Shown: positions 32,417-41,596, counted from the first letter of the stretch. The stretch: DNA of 52,559 bases from Pseudomonas sp. UBA4194 (GCF_002379585.1 NZ_DFUE01000042.1:37679-90237), one strand, 5' to 3'. The notes: generated by a model not told the origin, from the letters alone. Numbers and translations are program-made.

Positions 32417-33439
32417 ATGCAAGTGAAACACCTGCTGCTGATCGCCATCCTCGGACTCACCGCGGCCTGTTCTTCGACCAAAGAGGTCGTCGATGAAAAC
32501 CTCAGCGAAGTCGAGTTGTACCAGCAGGCACAGACCGACCTGGACAACAACAGCTACACCAGTGCCACCGCCAAGCTCAAGGCCCTGGAGTCGCGTTACC
32601 CGTTCGGGCGCTATGCCGACCAGGCGCAGCTCGAGCTGATCTACGCCAACTACAAGAACTCGGAGCCCGAAGCCGCCAAGTCCGCTGCGGAGCGCTTCAT
32701 TCGTCTGCACCCGCAGCATCCGAACGTCGACTACGCCTACTACCTCAAGGGCCTGACCTCGTTCGACCAGGACCGCGGCCTGGTGGCGCGCTTCGTGCCG
32801 CTGGACATGACCAAGCGTGACCCTGGCGCCGCCCGCGACTCCTACAACGAGTTCGCCCAGCTGACCAGCCGCTTCCCCAACAGCCGCTACGCGCCGGACG
32901 CCAAGCAGCGCATGATCTACCTGCGCAACCTGCTGGCTTCCTACGAAATCCACGTGGCCGACTACTACCTGACCCGTCAGGCCTACGTCGCCGCCGCCAA
33001 CCGTGGCCGCTACGTGGTGGAGAACTTCCAGGAAACGCCGTCCGTCGGCGACGGCCTGGCTGTGATGACCGAAGCCTACATGCGCCTGCATCTGGACGAC
33101 CTGGCCGCTACCAGCCTGGAGACCCTGAAAACCAACTATCCGGACCACCCAAGCCTGGATGACGGCAAATTCGTGCCCCAGCAGGATGAAGCGGACAACC
33201 GCTCGTGGCTGTCCAAGGCCACTCTGGGCTGGATCGGCAACAACACCGACCCACTGCCGCCGGGCGAAACCCGCGCCAACCAGGACGTGCAGCGTCAGTA
33301 CCAGGAAGCCAAGGACGCCATTCCCAAGGAGCTGTTGCCAGCCTCCGAGGGGGGTACCGCCGAAGAGCAGGAACCCGCGGCTGAGGAAGGCAAGAGCCGT
33401 TCCTGGTTCAGCTACGCCACCTTTGGTCTGTTCGACTGA
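32417..33439 (+). CDS. bamD: BamD, outer-membrane protein assembly lipoprotein
   Basis: A 340-residue essential lipoprotein of the BAM complex (older name ComL). It has a lipoprotein signal with lipobox LTAAC, then TPR repeats (ELYQQAQTDLDNNSYTSA; YPFGRYADQAQLEL; NVDYAYYLKGLTSFDQ; FPNSRYAPDAKQRM; YVVENFQETPSV). The charged C-terminal extension ends in SWFSYATFGLFD and is longer than in E. coli BamD, as usual in Pseudomonas. A terminator follows at 33465. It is divergent from rluD. Confidence 0.96.
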   Translation: MQVKHLLLIAILGLTAACSSTKEVVDENLSEVELYQQAQTDLDNNSYTSATAKLKALESRYPFGRYADQAQLELIYANYKNSEPEAAKSAAERFIRLHPQHPNVDYAYYLKGLTSFDQDRGLVARFVPLDMTKRDPGAARDSYNEFAQLTSRFPNSRYAPDAKQRMIYLRNLLASYEIHVADYYLTRQAYVAAANRGRYVVENFQETPSVGDGLAVMTEAYMRLHLDDLAATSLETLKTNYPDHPSLDDGKFVPQQDEADNRSWLSKATLGWIGNNTDPLPPGETRANQDVQRQYQEAKDAIPKELLPASEGGTAEEQEPAAEEGKSRSWFSYATFGLFD

Positions 33440-33464
33440 GAAATCGGGTTGGCGGATTGAAAAG

Positions 33465-33489
33465 AAGGGGCCTGCGGGTCCCTTTTTTT
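33465..33489 (+). terminator. Rho-independent terminator of bamD
   Basis: The stem AAGGGGCC (33465-33472) / GGTCCCTT (33477-33484) with a 4-nt loop, one GU pair and a following run of seven T. Confidence 0.85.
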
Positions 33490-33515
33490 GTTTGTGGGAG
33501 TTGGGGTGTTAATTC

Positions 33516-33623
33516 TGGCCTCATCGCGGGCAGAGCCCGCTCCCACAGGGGATCTTTGGGGCTTCAGGAGGGCGGGAAGATCCGCTGATCATTGTGGGAG
33601 CGGGCTCTGCCCGCGATGACGCC
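33516..33623. repeat. Inverted pair of REP elements
   Basis: Opposite-facing REP copies at 33516-33550 and 33593-33623 lie after the bamD terminator and before the PP0621-family gene. Confidence 0.82.
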
Positions 33624-33724
33624 AGCCTGAGCACTGCAACCTCTAAACCCTATGACCATCGCTTGCTCACCACCGCCCCCCCTCCTACACTGCGCCATCT
33701 CCCTCACCAAAGCTGAACACCCCC

Positions 33725-33958
33725 ATGATTCGCCTGATTTTCTGGATCGCCGTCGTTTTTGCCGCCATCTGGCTATGGCGCAAGTTCAACGCCCCCGCCC
33801 GTCAGCCTCGCGGCGACGACAAACCGGCCTCATTGACCATGGTTCGCTGCGCCCAGTGTGGCGTGCATCTGCCCCAGGACCGTGCCCTGCGCCGCGACAG
33901 CCACTGGTATTGCAGCCAGCCTCATCTGGAGCAAGGGCCGACCAACGGTGCCCGCTGA
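33725..33958 (+). CDS. PP0621 family small membrane/zinc protein
   Basis: A 77-residue protein with an N-terminal membrane helix (MIRLIFWIAVVFAAIWLW), a basic linker and a CxxC-containing C-terminal part (MVRCAQCGVHLPQ... YCSQPH) likely to bind zinc. This is the PP0621 family, regularly found in front of pilS in pseudomonads. Its end overlaps the pilS GTG start by 11 nt, so the two are translationally coupled. The function is unknown; linkage to PilSR suggests a role in pilus control, which is inference. Confidence 0.85.
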   Translation: MIRLIFWIAVVFAAIWLWRKFNAPARQPRGDDKPASLTMVRCAQCGVHLPQDRALRRDSHWYCSQPHLEQGPTNGAR

Positions 33959-35543
33959 AGCTCAATTTCTAGGGGGTGCCCAGGCGCAGCGAATGCTGCG
34001 TCTGTACCACCTCTACCGCCTGACCATCGGTTTGTCGCTGGTGCTGCTGATCTCCAGCAACATGGACAACCGCTTGCTGGAACTGGCCGATGGCGAATTG
34101 TTCCGTACGGGCAGCTGGCTCTACCTGATTCTCAACATCCTGGTCGTGGTGCTGATGGGCAATCCCCGTCGGCTGCTGCCGGTGTTCAGTCTGGCCACCA
34201 CGGATATCGTCCTGCTGGCCGGGCTTTTCTATGCCGGAGGCGGTACTGCCAGCGGCATCGGCAACCTGATGATTGCCTCGGTGGCCATGGGCAACCTGTT
34301 GGTACGCGGCCGCCTCGGACTCTTGATCGCTGCCCTTGCCACCATCGGCATCATCTACCTGACGTTCTACCTCAGCATCTCGCGCCCGGCCGCTGCCAAC
34401 GACTACCTGCAAGCCAGCACCCTGGGTGTGCTGTGTTTCGCCGTGTCGTTCATGGTGCAGGGCCTGGGTCGGCTGCTGAGCACCAGCGAAAACCTCGCTG
34501 AACAACGCGCCAGCGATATGACCAATCTGGAGGCGCTGAATGCTTTGATCCTGCAACGCATGCGCACGGGCATTCTGGTACTGGACGCCGAACTTCGGGT
34601 GCAGATGGCCAACCAGGGGGCTTTGAGTCTGTTCGGGCGGCTGCACCTTCAGGACGAATTGATCGCCGACCATTCCCCCGACCTCATTGAACGCCTGCTG
34701 CAATGGCAGACCAATCCGGCGCTGCGGGTCAAGAGCCTCAAGCTCAAGGCCACCGGGCCGTCGATTCAGGCCAGCTTCATTGCCCTGCGCCGCGGCGGCG
34801 AACAGCAGCAGACGCTGATCTTCCTCGAGGACCTGTCGCAGATCGCCCAGCAGGCGCAACAGCTCAAACTGGCCGCACTGGGTCGGCTGACCGCCGGCAT
34901 TGCCCACGAGATACGCAATCCATTGGGTGCGATCAGCCATGCAGGGCAGTTGCTGCAGGAGTCTGACGAGTTGCCGGAGAGCGACCGGCGGCTGACGCAG
35001 ATCATTCAGGATCAGTCCAAGCGCATGAACCTGATCATCGAAAACGTGCTGCAGCTGTCGCGACGTCGGCCCGCTGCCCCGGAGCCGTTGGACCTCAAGG
35101 CATGGCTGGAAAATTTCGTGGCCCAGTTCCGCACCGTCGCCCGCGCCGGCCAGCAGTTGCACATGTACGTGACCGACGGCGCGCTACACACCCGGATGGA
35201 TGCCAATCAGCTCACCCAGGTGCTGAACAATCTGGTGGAAAACGGCTTGCGCTACAGCGCCCAGCACCACGGCACCGCGCAAGTCTGGCTGAACCTGTTC
35301 GTCGATCCGACCAACGGCCTGCCGATACTGGAAGTGCTGGACGACGGCCCCGGTTTCCCGGCAGATCAGCTGCAGCACATGTTCGAGCCGTTCTTCACCA
35401 CCGAAAGCCAGGGCACGGGGCTGGGCCTGTATATTTCCCGCGAGTTATGCGAAAGCAACCAGGCGCACCTAGACTACAGAGCACGTGAGAGAGGGGGCAG
35501 CTGTATGCGAATCACCTTCGCCCACCCGCGCAAACAGGGATGA
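33948..35543 (+). CDS. pilS: PilS, sensor histidine kinase for pilin expression
   Basis: A 531-residue inner-membrane kinase that monitors PilA and controls PilR. Six N-terminal membrane helices (to about residue 185) precede a PAS domain (ILQRMRTGILVLDAELRVQMAN). The HisKA domain has His320 in GIAHEIRNPLGAISH, and HATPase motifs are LNNLVENGLRY (N box), DDGPGFP and GTGLGLYISRELC. The GTG at 33948 is preferred over the ATG at the start of MLRLYHLYR because it gives the length of P. aeruginosa PilS (530). It overlaps pilR by ATGA if the first pilR ATG is used. Confidence 0.95.
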   Translation: MPAEAQFLGGAQAQRMLRLYHLYRLTIGLSLVLLISSNMDNRLLELADGELFRTGSWLYLILNILVVVLMGNPRRLLPVFSLATTDIVLLAGLFYAGGGTASGIGNLMIASVAMGNLLVRGRLGLLIAALATIGIIYLTFYLSISRPAAANDYLQASTLGVLCFAVSFMVQGLGRLLSTSENLAEQRASDMTNLEALNALILQRMRTGILVLDAELRVQMANQGALSLFGRLHLQDELIADHSPDLIERLLQWQTNPALRVKSLKLKATGPSIQASFIALRRGGEQQQTLIFLEDLSQIAQQAQQLKLAALGRLTAGIAHEIRNPLGAISHAGQLLQESDELPESDRRLTQIIQDQSKRMNLIIENVLQLSRRRPAAPEPLDLKAWLENFVAQFRTVARAGQQLHMYVTDGALHTRMDANQLTQVLNNLVENGLRYSAQHHGTAQVWLNLFVDPTNGLPILEVLDDGPGFPADQLQHMFEPFFTTESQGTGLGLYISRELCESNQAHLDYRARERGGSCMRITFAHPRKQG

Positions 35544-35545
35544 CT

Positions 35546-36886
35546 ATGAGCGCTCGGCAAAAAATTCTGATCGTGGACGACGAGCCGGACATCCGCGAAC
35601 TGCTGGAGATCACCTTGGGGCGCATGAAGCTGGACACCCGCAGCGCCCGGAATGTCAAAGAAGCGCGCGAGTGGTTGGCCCGCGAGGCCTTCGACCTGTG
35701 CCTGACCGACATGCGCCTGCCCGACGGTACCGGGCTTGAGCTGGTGCAGTTCATCCAGCAACGTTATCCACAGGTGCCGGTAGCGATGATCACCGCCTTC
35801 GGCAGCCTGGAAACGGCGATCAACGCCCTCAAGGCCGGCGCCTTCGACTTCCTCACCAAACCGGTGGACCTGGCTCGCCTGCGTGAACTGGTGGGCACTG
35901 CCCTGCGCATGCCTGCCCCTGTGCCTGTGGGCAAGGAGCCCAGCATCGACGAACGCCTGCTGGGCGACTCGCCGCCGATGCTGGCGCTGCGCAAGCAGAT
36001 CGGCCGCTTGGCGCGCAGCCAGGCGCCGGTGTACATCAGCGGCGAATCGGGTAGCGGCAAGGAGCTGGTCGCCCGCTTGATCCACGAGCAGGGCCCGCGC
36101 GCAGACCGGCCCTTCGTTCCGGTGAACTGCGGGGCGATCCCTGCCGAGTTGATGGAGAGTGAATTCTTCGGCCATCGCAAGGGCAGCTTCACCGGCGCCA
36201 CCGAAGACAAGCCAGGGCTGTTCCAGGTGGCCCATGGCGGCACCCTGTTTCTGGATGAAGTCGCAGACTTGCCGCTGGCGATGCAGGTCAAGCTGCTGCG
36301 GGCCATCCAGGAGAAGGCCGTGCGCACAGTGGGTGGGCAAACCGAGAACGTGGTGGACGTGCGTATCTTGAGCGCAACCCACAAAGACCTCGCCGACGAA
36401 GTGACGGCCCAGCGCTTTCGCCAGGACCTGTATTACCGGCTCAATGTGATCGAACTGCGCGTGCCCTGCCTGCGCGAGCGCCGCGAAGACATCCCGCTGA
36501 TTGCCAGCAACGTGCTCAAGCGTCTGGCGGGCGGCCAGGCGCCTGCCCAACTAAGCCCCGAGGCGCTGGAAACCCTCAAGGGCTACCGCTTCCCCGGCAA
36601 CGTGCGGGAACTGGAGAACATGCTCGAACGGGCGTACACGCTGTGTGAAGACGAGCGTATCGAGGCCAGCGACCTGCGCCTGAGCGAGTCGGCAGCAGCG
36701 CCGGAAGCCGGTGAGCCCAGCTTGGCGGAGGTGGATAATCTGGAAGATTACCTGGAGAGCGTGGAACGCAAGCTGATACTGCAGGCGCTGGAAGAGACGC
36801 GCTGGAACCGAACAGCGGCAGCGCAGCGGCTGAATATGTCGTTCAGGTCGATGCGGTATCGGTTGAAGAAGTTGGGGTTGGATTAG
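35546..36886 (+). CDS. pilR: PilR, sigma54-dependent response regulator
   Basis: A 446-residue NtrC-type activator. Receiver domain with Asp55 (LCLTDMRLPDG), AAA+ domain with Walker A GESGSGKE, the sigma54-contact loop GSFTGA and Walker B GGTLFLDEVADLP, and a C-terminal Fis-type HTH (NRTAAAQRLNMSFRSMRYRLKKLGLD). The ATG at 35546 is chosen since AGGGA lies 5 nt upstream; the ATG at 35540 is the alternative. Its expected target is the sigma54 promoter at 13692-13706 upstream of pilA, 22 kb away in this window. Confidence 0.96.
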   Translation: MSARQKILIVDDEPDIRELLEITLGRMKLDTRSARNVKEAREWLAREAFDLCLTDMRLPDGTGLELVQFIQQRYPQVPVAMITAFGSLETAINALKAGAFDFLTKPVDLARLRELVGTALRMPAPVPVGKEPSIDERLLGDSPPMLALRKQIGRLARSQAPVYISGESGSGKELVARLIHEQGPRADRPFVPVNCGAIPAELMESEFFGHRKGSFTGATEDKPGLFQVAHGGTLFLDEVADLPLAMQVKLLRAIQEKAVRTVGGQTENVVDVRILSATHKDLADEVTAQRFRQDLYYRLNVIELRVPCLRERREDIPLIASNVLKRLAGGQAPAQLSPEALETLKGYRFPGNVRELENMLERAYTLCEDERIEASDLRLSESAAAPEAGEPSLAEVDNLEDYLESVERKLILQALEETRWNRTAAAQRLNMSFRSMRYRLKKLGLD

Positions 36887-36912
36887 GCCATGGCTGGGGA
36901 TCGGTGGTGACG

Positions 36913-36956
36913 GGTCCCCTCACCCCAGCCCTCTCCCTTGGGGAGAGGGAGCCGAT
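36913..36956. repeat. Repeat with CCCTCACCCCAGCCCTCTCC core
   Basis: An imperfect palindromic repeat (CCCTCTCCCTTGGGGAGAGGG core) lies between convergent pilR and thiO. A near-identical copy is at the right end of the window (52465-52508). The stem may serve as a terminator for one or both genes. Confidence 0.7.
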
Positions 36957-36976
36957 CGCGTACTACAGGAGAGAAC

Positions 36977-38080
36977 CTACACCAACCCCAATCGCGCATC
37001 CGGCGCGTACAGCCCAGCGTCCATTACCGGTGGCCTCCCCACCAGCAAATCCGTCAGCAGCTCACACGAAGCGGGTGCCAGCACCAGCCCGTTACGATAA
37101 TGCCCGCAATTCAGCCACAGCCCCGGATGCCGCTCCAGCGGTCCAATGAAGGGAATCCCCTCCGGCGACCCTGGGCGCAACCCTGCCCAATGCTTCACCG
37201 GCGTTGCGTCCGCCAGCGCCGGCAACAACTCGATCGCCGACAGTTTCAGACTTTCCAGCGCATCCAGCGTCGGTGTCTTGTCGAAACCGGCGTGCTCCAG
37301 CGTACTGCCCACCAGAATATGTCCATCACGCCGTGGAATCGCGTAGCGCCCCTTGGCCAGTACCATGGTCGGCAGAAAGTCCGCCTCGCACTTGAACAGA
37401 ATCATCTGCCCTTTCACCGGCTCCACCGGCAAGCCAATGCCCAGAGTCTGCAACAACTCCCCGCTCCAGGCGCCGGCGGTCAACACCACCTGATCGCTGC
37501 GCACATCGCCCTCGGCGGTGCGCACCCCCACGACCCGATCGCCATCGCGCAGGAAACCGCCGACCTCGCAATGCTCACGCAGGGTCACATTGGGCATTGC
37601 CTGTAACGCCGCCTTCAGCGACTTCACCAACCGCGGATTGCGCACATTGGCCACCCCGGCCATGTAGATCGCCCGCTTGTAGCCGCCACCCAGCGCCGGC
37701 ACGGCATCGTAGGCGGCCGAGATATCCACAGCCGACAGCGGCCGCCGATTGCGCTCGGCCCAGGCCAGCGCCTGGGCCTCATCGTCCAGGTCCAGCCAGT
37801 AAAGGCCGGTGGTGTGCACTTCGGGATCGATACCCGTGGCGGCAGCCAGTCGCTCGCCCAGCTGTGGGTAAAAATCCTGCGACCAATGAGCCAAAGCCGT
37901 CACCGCCGGGCTGTAACGCCATGGGTACAGCGGCGACACGATACCGCCGCCCGCCCAGGAGGATTCCTGGCCCATGGCACTGCGGTCGATCAGGGTGACA
38001 TGGCCGCCGTGAGCAGCCAGGTTGTAAGCGGTCAGCAAGCCAATGACGCCGCCGCCGACGATCAGGGTGTGTTCGTGCAT
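36977..38080 (-). CDS. thiO: ThiO, FAD-dependent glycine oxidase
   Basis: A 367-residue D-amino-acid-oxidase-like enzyme that oxidises glycine to iminoacetic acid for the thiazole ring of thiamine. The dinucleotide fold is TLIVGGGVIGLLTAYNLAAHG; SWAGGGIVSPLYPW follows, and LRPGSPEGIPFIGP plus NCGHYRNGLVLAPAS near the C-terminus form the substrate pocket. The start at 38080 puts the FAD motif at residue 5, as in the family. It is downstream of pilE by about 20 nt and may be read from the minor-pilin transcript. Confidence 0.92.
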   Translation of the reverse strand: MHEHTLIVGGGVIGLLTAYNLAAHGGHVTLIDRSAMGQESSWAGGGIVSPLYPWRYSPAVTALAHWSQDFYPQLGERLAAATGIDPEVHTTGLYWLDLDDEAQALAWAERNRRPLSAVDISAAYDAVPALGGGYKRAIYMAGVANVRNPRLVKSLKAALQAMPNVTLREHCEVGGFLRDGDRVVGVRTAEGDVRSDQVVLTAGAWSGELLQTLGIGLPVEPVKGQMILFKCEADFLPTMVLAKGRYAIPRRDGHILVGSTLEHAGFDKTPTLDALESLKLSAIELLPALADATPVKHWAGLRPGSPEGIPFIGPLERHPGLWLNCGHYRNGLVLAPASCELLTDLLVGRPPVMDAGLYAPDARLGLV

Positions 38081-38099
38081 CGAAGTGTCCAAAGCAGGC

Positions 38100-38507
38100 T
38101 CAGCGGCCCCAGCAGGAGGCGGAGGTGGTGCCGGCGGCCATGCCGGTGTTGGTGCGGGCGCCGGTTTGATCGATGACGAAGCTGCCACACTTGTCGCCCA
38201 CCATCATGGCCCCCGCCCTTGGCGCTGCGGTCAGGCTGAAGGCAGTGGCATTCTTCACCGTTACCACGGTGTACCAGGTGTTGCCAGCCACATCGGGCAC
38301 ATCCGCATAGGAGCCCGTCCGGGTAAACGCACGCTCGAATGTCTGGGCGCCTTCGACCAGCACTTGGCCAATCTCCACCCGGTGTGTGCGTCTCACGTAC
38401 TCGGTATAGCTGGGGTAGGCGATAGCGGCCAGAATCCCGACGATCGCTACCACAATCATCAACTCGATAAGGGTAAAGCCTTGCTGCTTGTGCATACGGA
38501 CACTCAT
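38100..38507 (-). CDS. pilE: PilE, minor type IV pilin
   Basis: A 135-residue prepilin with leader MSVRMHKQQG and the conserved FTLIELMIVVAIVGILAAIAYPSYTEYV helix. Two cysteines (KCGSFV and SCWGR) near the C-terminus would form a disulfide. The ATG at 38507 overlaps the pilY1 stop (ATGA), which supports this start; an in-frame ATG at 38495 is an alternative. It is last in the minor-pilin operon. PilE joins the priming complex with PilV, PilW, PilX, FimU and PilY1. Confidence 0.92.
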   Translation of the reverse strand: MSVRMHKQQGFTLIELMIVVAIVGILAAIAYPSYTEYVRRTHRVEIGQVLVEGAQTFERAFTRTGSYADVPDVAGNTWYTVVTVKNATAFSLTAAPRAGAMMVGDKCGSFVIDQTGARTNTGMAAGTTSASCWGR

Positions 38508-41500
38508 TGTCGTTGTTGCCACATGATACGGCGGTTCAGGTTGCTGCCCGGGTCGGGGACTGCGGGACCGCCGGGGGCGGGGCCACTGTCGCCGGTGTTG
38601 GGCGTCTGGATCGCAACCTTTTCGTCACCATTGGCGTCGACATAGGACACCACGGACGCCGTGTTGATCAAGCCACCCGCCACCACCATCCCGGACGTGG
38701 CCTCGGTGCCGCCAAAGATATTGAAGGTGGTGATCATCTTGCCAGATTCCGCATTCACCTCCATCAACTTGCTCGAACCGGCGCTGGCACAGGGGTCGCT
38801 GGTATCGAGGATTGCCGTGGTGAAGTACACCCGCCCATCGATCAGCAATGCCGGGTACAGCACCCGCTCGCCCGTGGAAGTGGTGCCGTAGGTCAGCGGC
38901 ATGTACCAGCCCTTGCGGGTGTTGTAGTCCACATCGTTCTGGCTGGTATAGACCTTGTTACCGGTGATGTTGGTGATGGTCTGGCGTTGCAGCATGGACT
39001 CGGTGTAGTTGGCGGTAGCGCCATTGGCGTCGACCACGGCGTAGAACGCCTGGGTGGTTGTGGTGGTCTTGTCCGCCACTTCATTGAGCTTGCCCGTGCC
39101 GAAGAAGATGATCTGCCGGCCTTGGGTGTAGCTGCCGATGGTCGGCTGGGCGGTGATCGCCTGTGTCGCCCCACCTGAAGCGGTGAACAGTGGCGTATTG
39201 GAGAAGCCCACTACGCCATTGGTAGTATTGGTGAAGTCGAACTTCCACAGGCGCCCCTTCAAGTCCCCGCCATAGGCATACTGCACGACGCCTTGGCTGT
39301 TGACCTCCAACGCCACCGATGAAAGTCCGTTATCCGTTTCGCCGGAGTTGACGATGGGCGTCTGGATCTCTTTGATCAATGCCCCTGTGGACAAATTGAC
39401 CACAAACAGCGAAGCCCGACCGGTTGTGCTGCCGTAACCGTTGGAGATAAAGGCCGCCCAGGTGCCATCCTTGAGACGGGCCACTTCCGGCTTGCCATAG
39501 GCATACCCCATGTTGCTGTAGCCTGTGGTGTTGTTGGAAATCTCCCACAGCGCCCGCGTGGTGTTGCTGCCCCCGGCTTCGAACAGTTGCAGGGCGTAGT
39601 AGGCCCGGCCACCGGCCCCTACCCCACCCAAGGCCAATGTTTTCCAGCTGTTGTTGACCTGGGCGTCGGCCACGGTGAGTTGGCCGTCGTTCATGAACTT
39701 GTGGCCAACGCCATTGATGTAGTTGGGATTGGCCACCGCACTCAGGTTGGACAGCGTCGTTGATGGCAGGTACGCATAGCGCCGGGTGCCGTCGGTGTTG
39801 AGGACGTTGGTCATGCCATCGTTGCTGTTGACCACCAGGCTCGCACTCATGCTCGCAGCCTTGATTCCAAGGTAGGTGGTATAGCTGAAATCACCCGTAG
39901 TGTCGGAGCTGTTGATGGCAGTGGGCGAAGCGTACACGAGCGGCGAGTTGATGATGTCGCCGAGCAGTACCGAGCGCACTTTGAGCCCGGTCTTGTTGGT
40001 ACCCTTGGTCCACTCGACCAGATCATTGGCGGACACAGGTTTCTCAAGCGTACTCAGACTCGAGGCGCCGGAACCCAGGGTAAGGATCTGGGCGGGTGAG
40101 AAATTGAGCAACGAAAGCGTTATCGGTTGGCCAGTCAATATGTTCCATGACTGAAACGTCGTGGTGCCTGCGGTCTTGATCTTGTCGTCCGTGCTCCACA
40201 CCGGTGGAGAAGTCGGGTTGCCGGCGCTGTCGAGGTTGTAGGCGCGTACCGTGCCGCGCCAGTCGGTAGGATCGTAGAACGTCTGGAAATACAGGGAAGA
40301 GGCCGTCAGGTTGACCGAGTTGACCGCGCCACCGCCGCCCGAGCCGGCTTTGGAGGAGATGTCGTTCAGCGCAGAGGTCAGTGCCGCGCTGAGCTCGTCC
40401 GCACCGGTCGCCTGGTAATACTTGCCCTGTCCGTAACCCGCTTTCTCCGCAGCGTCCCGGAGCATCTGGTTGTTGGCGGCAAAACCCACCGTGTAGGTGG
40501 ACATGTTCTGCTTGGGAAAGTCGGCGGCATCCCAACTTTTACCTGCCGCGTCGGTTCCACCTGAACGCATATCGATGTCGTAGGCGAACTTGGCGATATC
40601 ATCCAGGTAGAGGGTGTCGCCCTCACCGTCGCCATTGAGGTTATCGCCGTCGTTGCTGCTGTCGCCGTCCCAGTTGGGCAGTCGCGCTCCACCCTGTGGG
40701 TCATTGGTGGGAAAGGTACGGTCATAGGTAGGCAGACCATCGGTGATCACCACACCGTAGTTCTTCTGGCAGCGATACTGGATGGGGCTGGTGTAGGTGC
40801 TCGGCGTGCTGTTGTAGTACGGCGACATGCCCCGGAAGTACCGGGTGACTTCGTAATACGCTTCGGCCAAGGGCGTGTTGGCAATGGAGCGCAAGTCGCC
40901 GATGGCGTCCTGCAGGGCATTGTAGTTGGCATTGGTGGCCGTGGACGTGGTGCTGATGTCGGCAATACCCCGCGAGATAAATCCACCCGGGCCTGAGTCC
41001 CCCGAGCGCGGCGAGTTGAAGGTGGCCAAACCAATGCGCAATGTACGGTTGGCGTCGACAATCGCGGAGGCGGAGTTGCGCGCCACATTGATACGCGAGT
41101 CTGTCGGGATGGTGCCGTCCAGGTAGTTCTTGGTGGTGGTACCGCTGGGCAAGAGGTCGATCAGATACGAGATGTAGCGCGCCGAATAACGCGTATTGCC
41201 GCCGCCGACCGGATCGGGCAGACGAAGGCAGTATCTGGTCCCGTTGGGACGCAGGAAACCAGAATAGTTGTTCGCGCAGTTACCTTGGCGGAACGCACTA
41301 TAGAACAGGTTTTCATTGTCCATATCGACGTTGTAGTACTGGTTGCACGAGTTGCTGTAGCCGCAGATGTAGATCTGCGTTCTCGATACCGACTGATCGA
41401 AACCCGGCGCGCGGATGAGGTTATCCATACTGCCGGAGTCATCCACCAGCAGCATCACGTTCGGCGTCACCGAGCCCGAACTCAGCAGGGGTGAATCCGA

Positions 41501-41596
41501 GGGCGTGAACGCATACAAAGGCGCACTGACGTAAAGCCCCATCACCAGGCCCAGACAGAACTTGAACACACCGCGCCATTTACTGCTGCTTGGCAT
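38504..41596 (-). CDS. pilY1: PilY1, pilus-tip adhesin
   Basis: A 1030-residue exported adhesin that primes pilus assembly and acts in surface sensing. Signal peptide to about residue 29 (ends PLYAF). The N-terminal von Willebrand A-like region has the MIDAS motif DDSGSMD; many Cys/Tyr residues follow (YICGYSNSCNQYY). The middle contains an Asp/Asn-rich metal-binding-like stretch (NWDGDSSNDGDNLNGDGEGD). The C-terminal half is the PilY1 beta-propeller (LNTDGTRRYAYLPS, GGRAYYALQLF, GGDLKGRLWKFD). It is shorter than P. aeruginosa PilY1 (about 1160), with the difference in the variable N-terminal half. Overlaps pilX by 17 nt. Confidence 0.95.
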   Translation of the reverse strand: MPSSSKWRGVFKFCLGLVMGLYVSAPLYAFTPSDSPLLSSGSVTPNVMLLVDDSGSMDNLIRAPGFDQSVSRTQIYICGYSNSCNQYYNVDMDNENLFYSAFRQGNCANNYSGFLRPNGTRYCLRLPDPVGGGNTRYSARYISYLIDLLPSGTTTKNYLDGTIPTDSRINVARNSASAIVDANRTLRIGLATFNSPRSGDSGPGGFISRGIADISTTSTATNANYNALQDAIGDLRSIANTPLAEAYYEVTRYFRGMSPYYNSTPSTYTSPIQYRCQKNYGVVITDGLPTYDRTFPTNDPQGGARLPNWDGDSSNDGDNLNGDGEGDTLYLDDIAKFAYDIDMRSGGTDAAGKSWDAADFPKQNMSTYTVGFAANNQMLRDAAEKAGYGQGKYYQATGADELSAALTSALNDISSKAGSGGGGAVNSVNLTASSLYFQTFYDPTDWRGTVRAYNLDSAGNPTSPPVWSTDDKIKTAGTTTFQSWNILTGQPITLSLLNFSPAQILTLGSGASSLSTLEKPVSANDLVEWTKGTNKTGLKVRSVLLGDIINSPLVYASPTAINSSDTTGDFSYTTYLGIKAASMSASLVVNSNDGMTNVLNTDGTRRYAYLPSTTLSNLSAVANPNYINGVGHKFMNDGQLTVADAQVNNSWKTLALGGVGAGGRAYYALQLFEAGGSNTTRALWEISNNTTGYSNMGYAYGKPEVARLKDGTWAAFISNGYGSTTGRASLFVVNLSTGALIKEIQTPIVNSGETDNGLSSVALEVNSQGVVQYAYGGDLKGRLWKFDFTNTTNGVVGFSNTPLFTASGGATQAITAQPTIGSYTQGRQIIFFGTGKLNEVADKTTTTTQAFYAVVDANGATANYTESMLQRQTITNITGNKVYTSQNDVDYNTRKGWYMPLTYGTTSTGERVLYPALLIDGRVYFTTAILDTSDPCASAGSSKLMEVNAESGKMITTFNIFGGTEATSGMVVAGGLINTASVVSYVDANGDEKVAIQTPNTGDSGPAPGGPAVPDPGSNLNRRIMWQQRQ

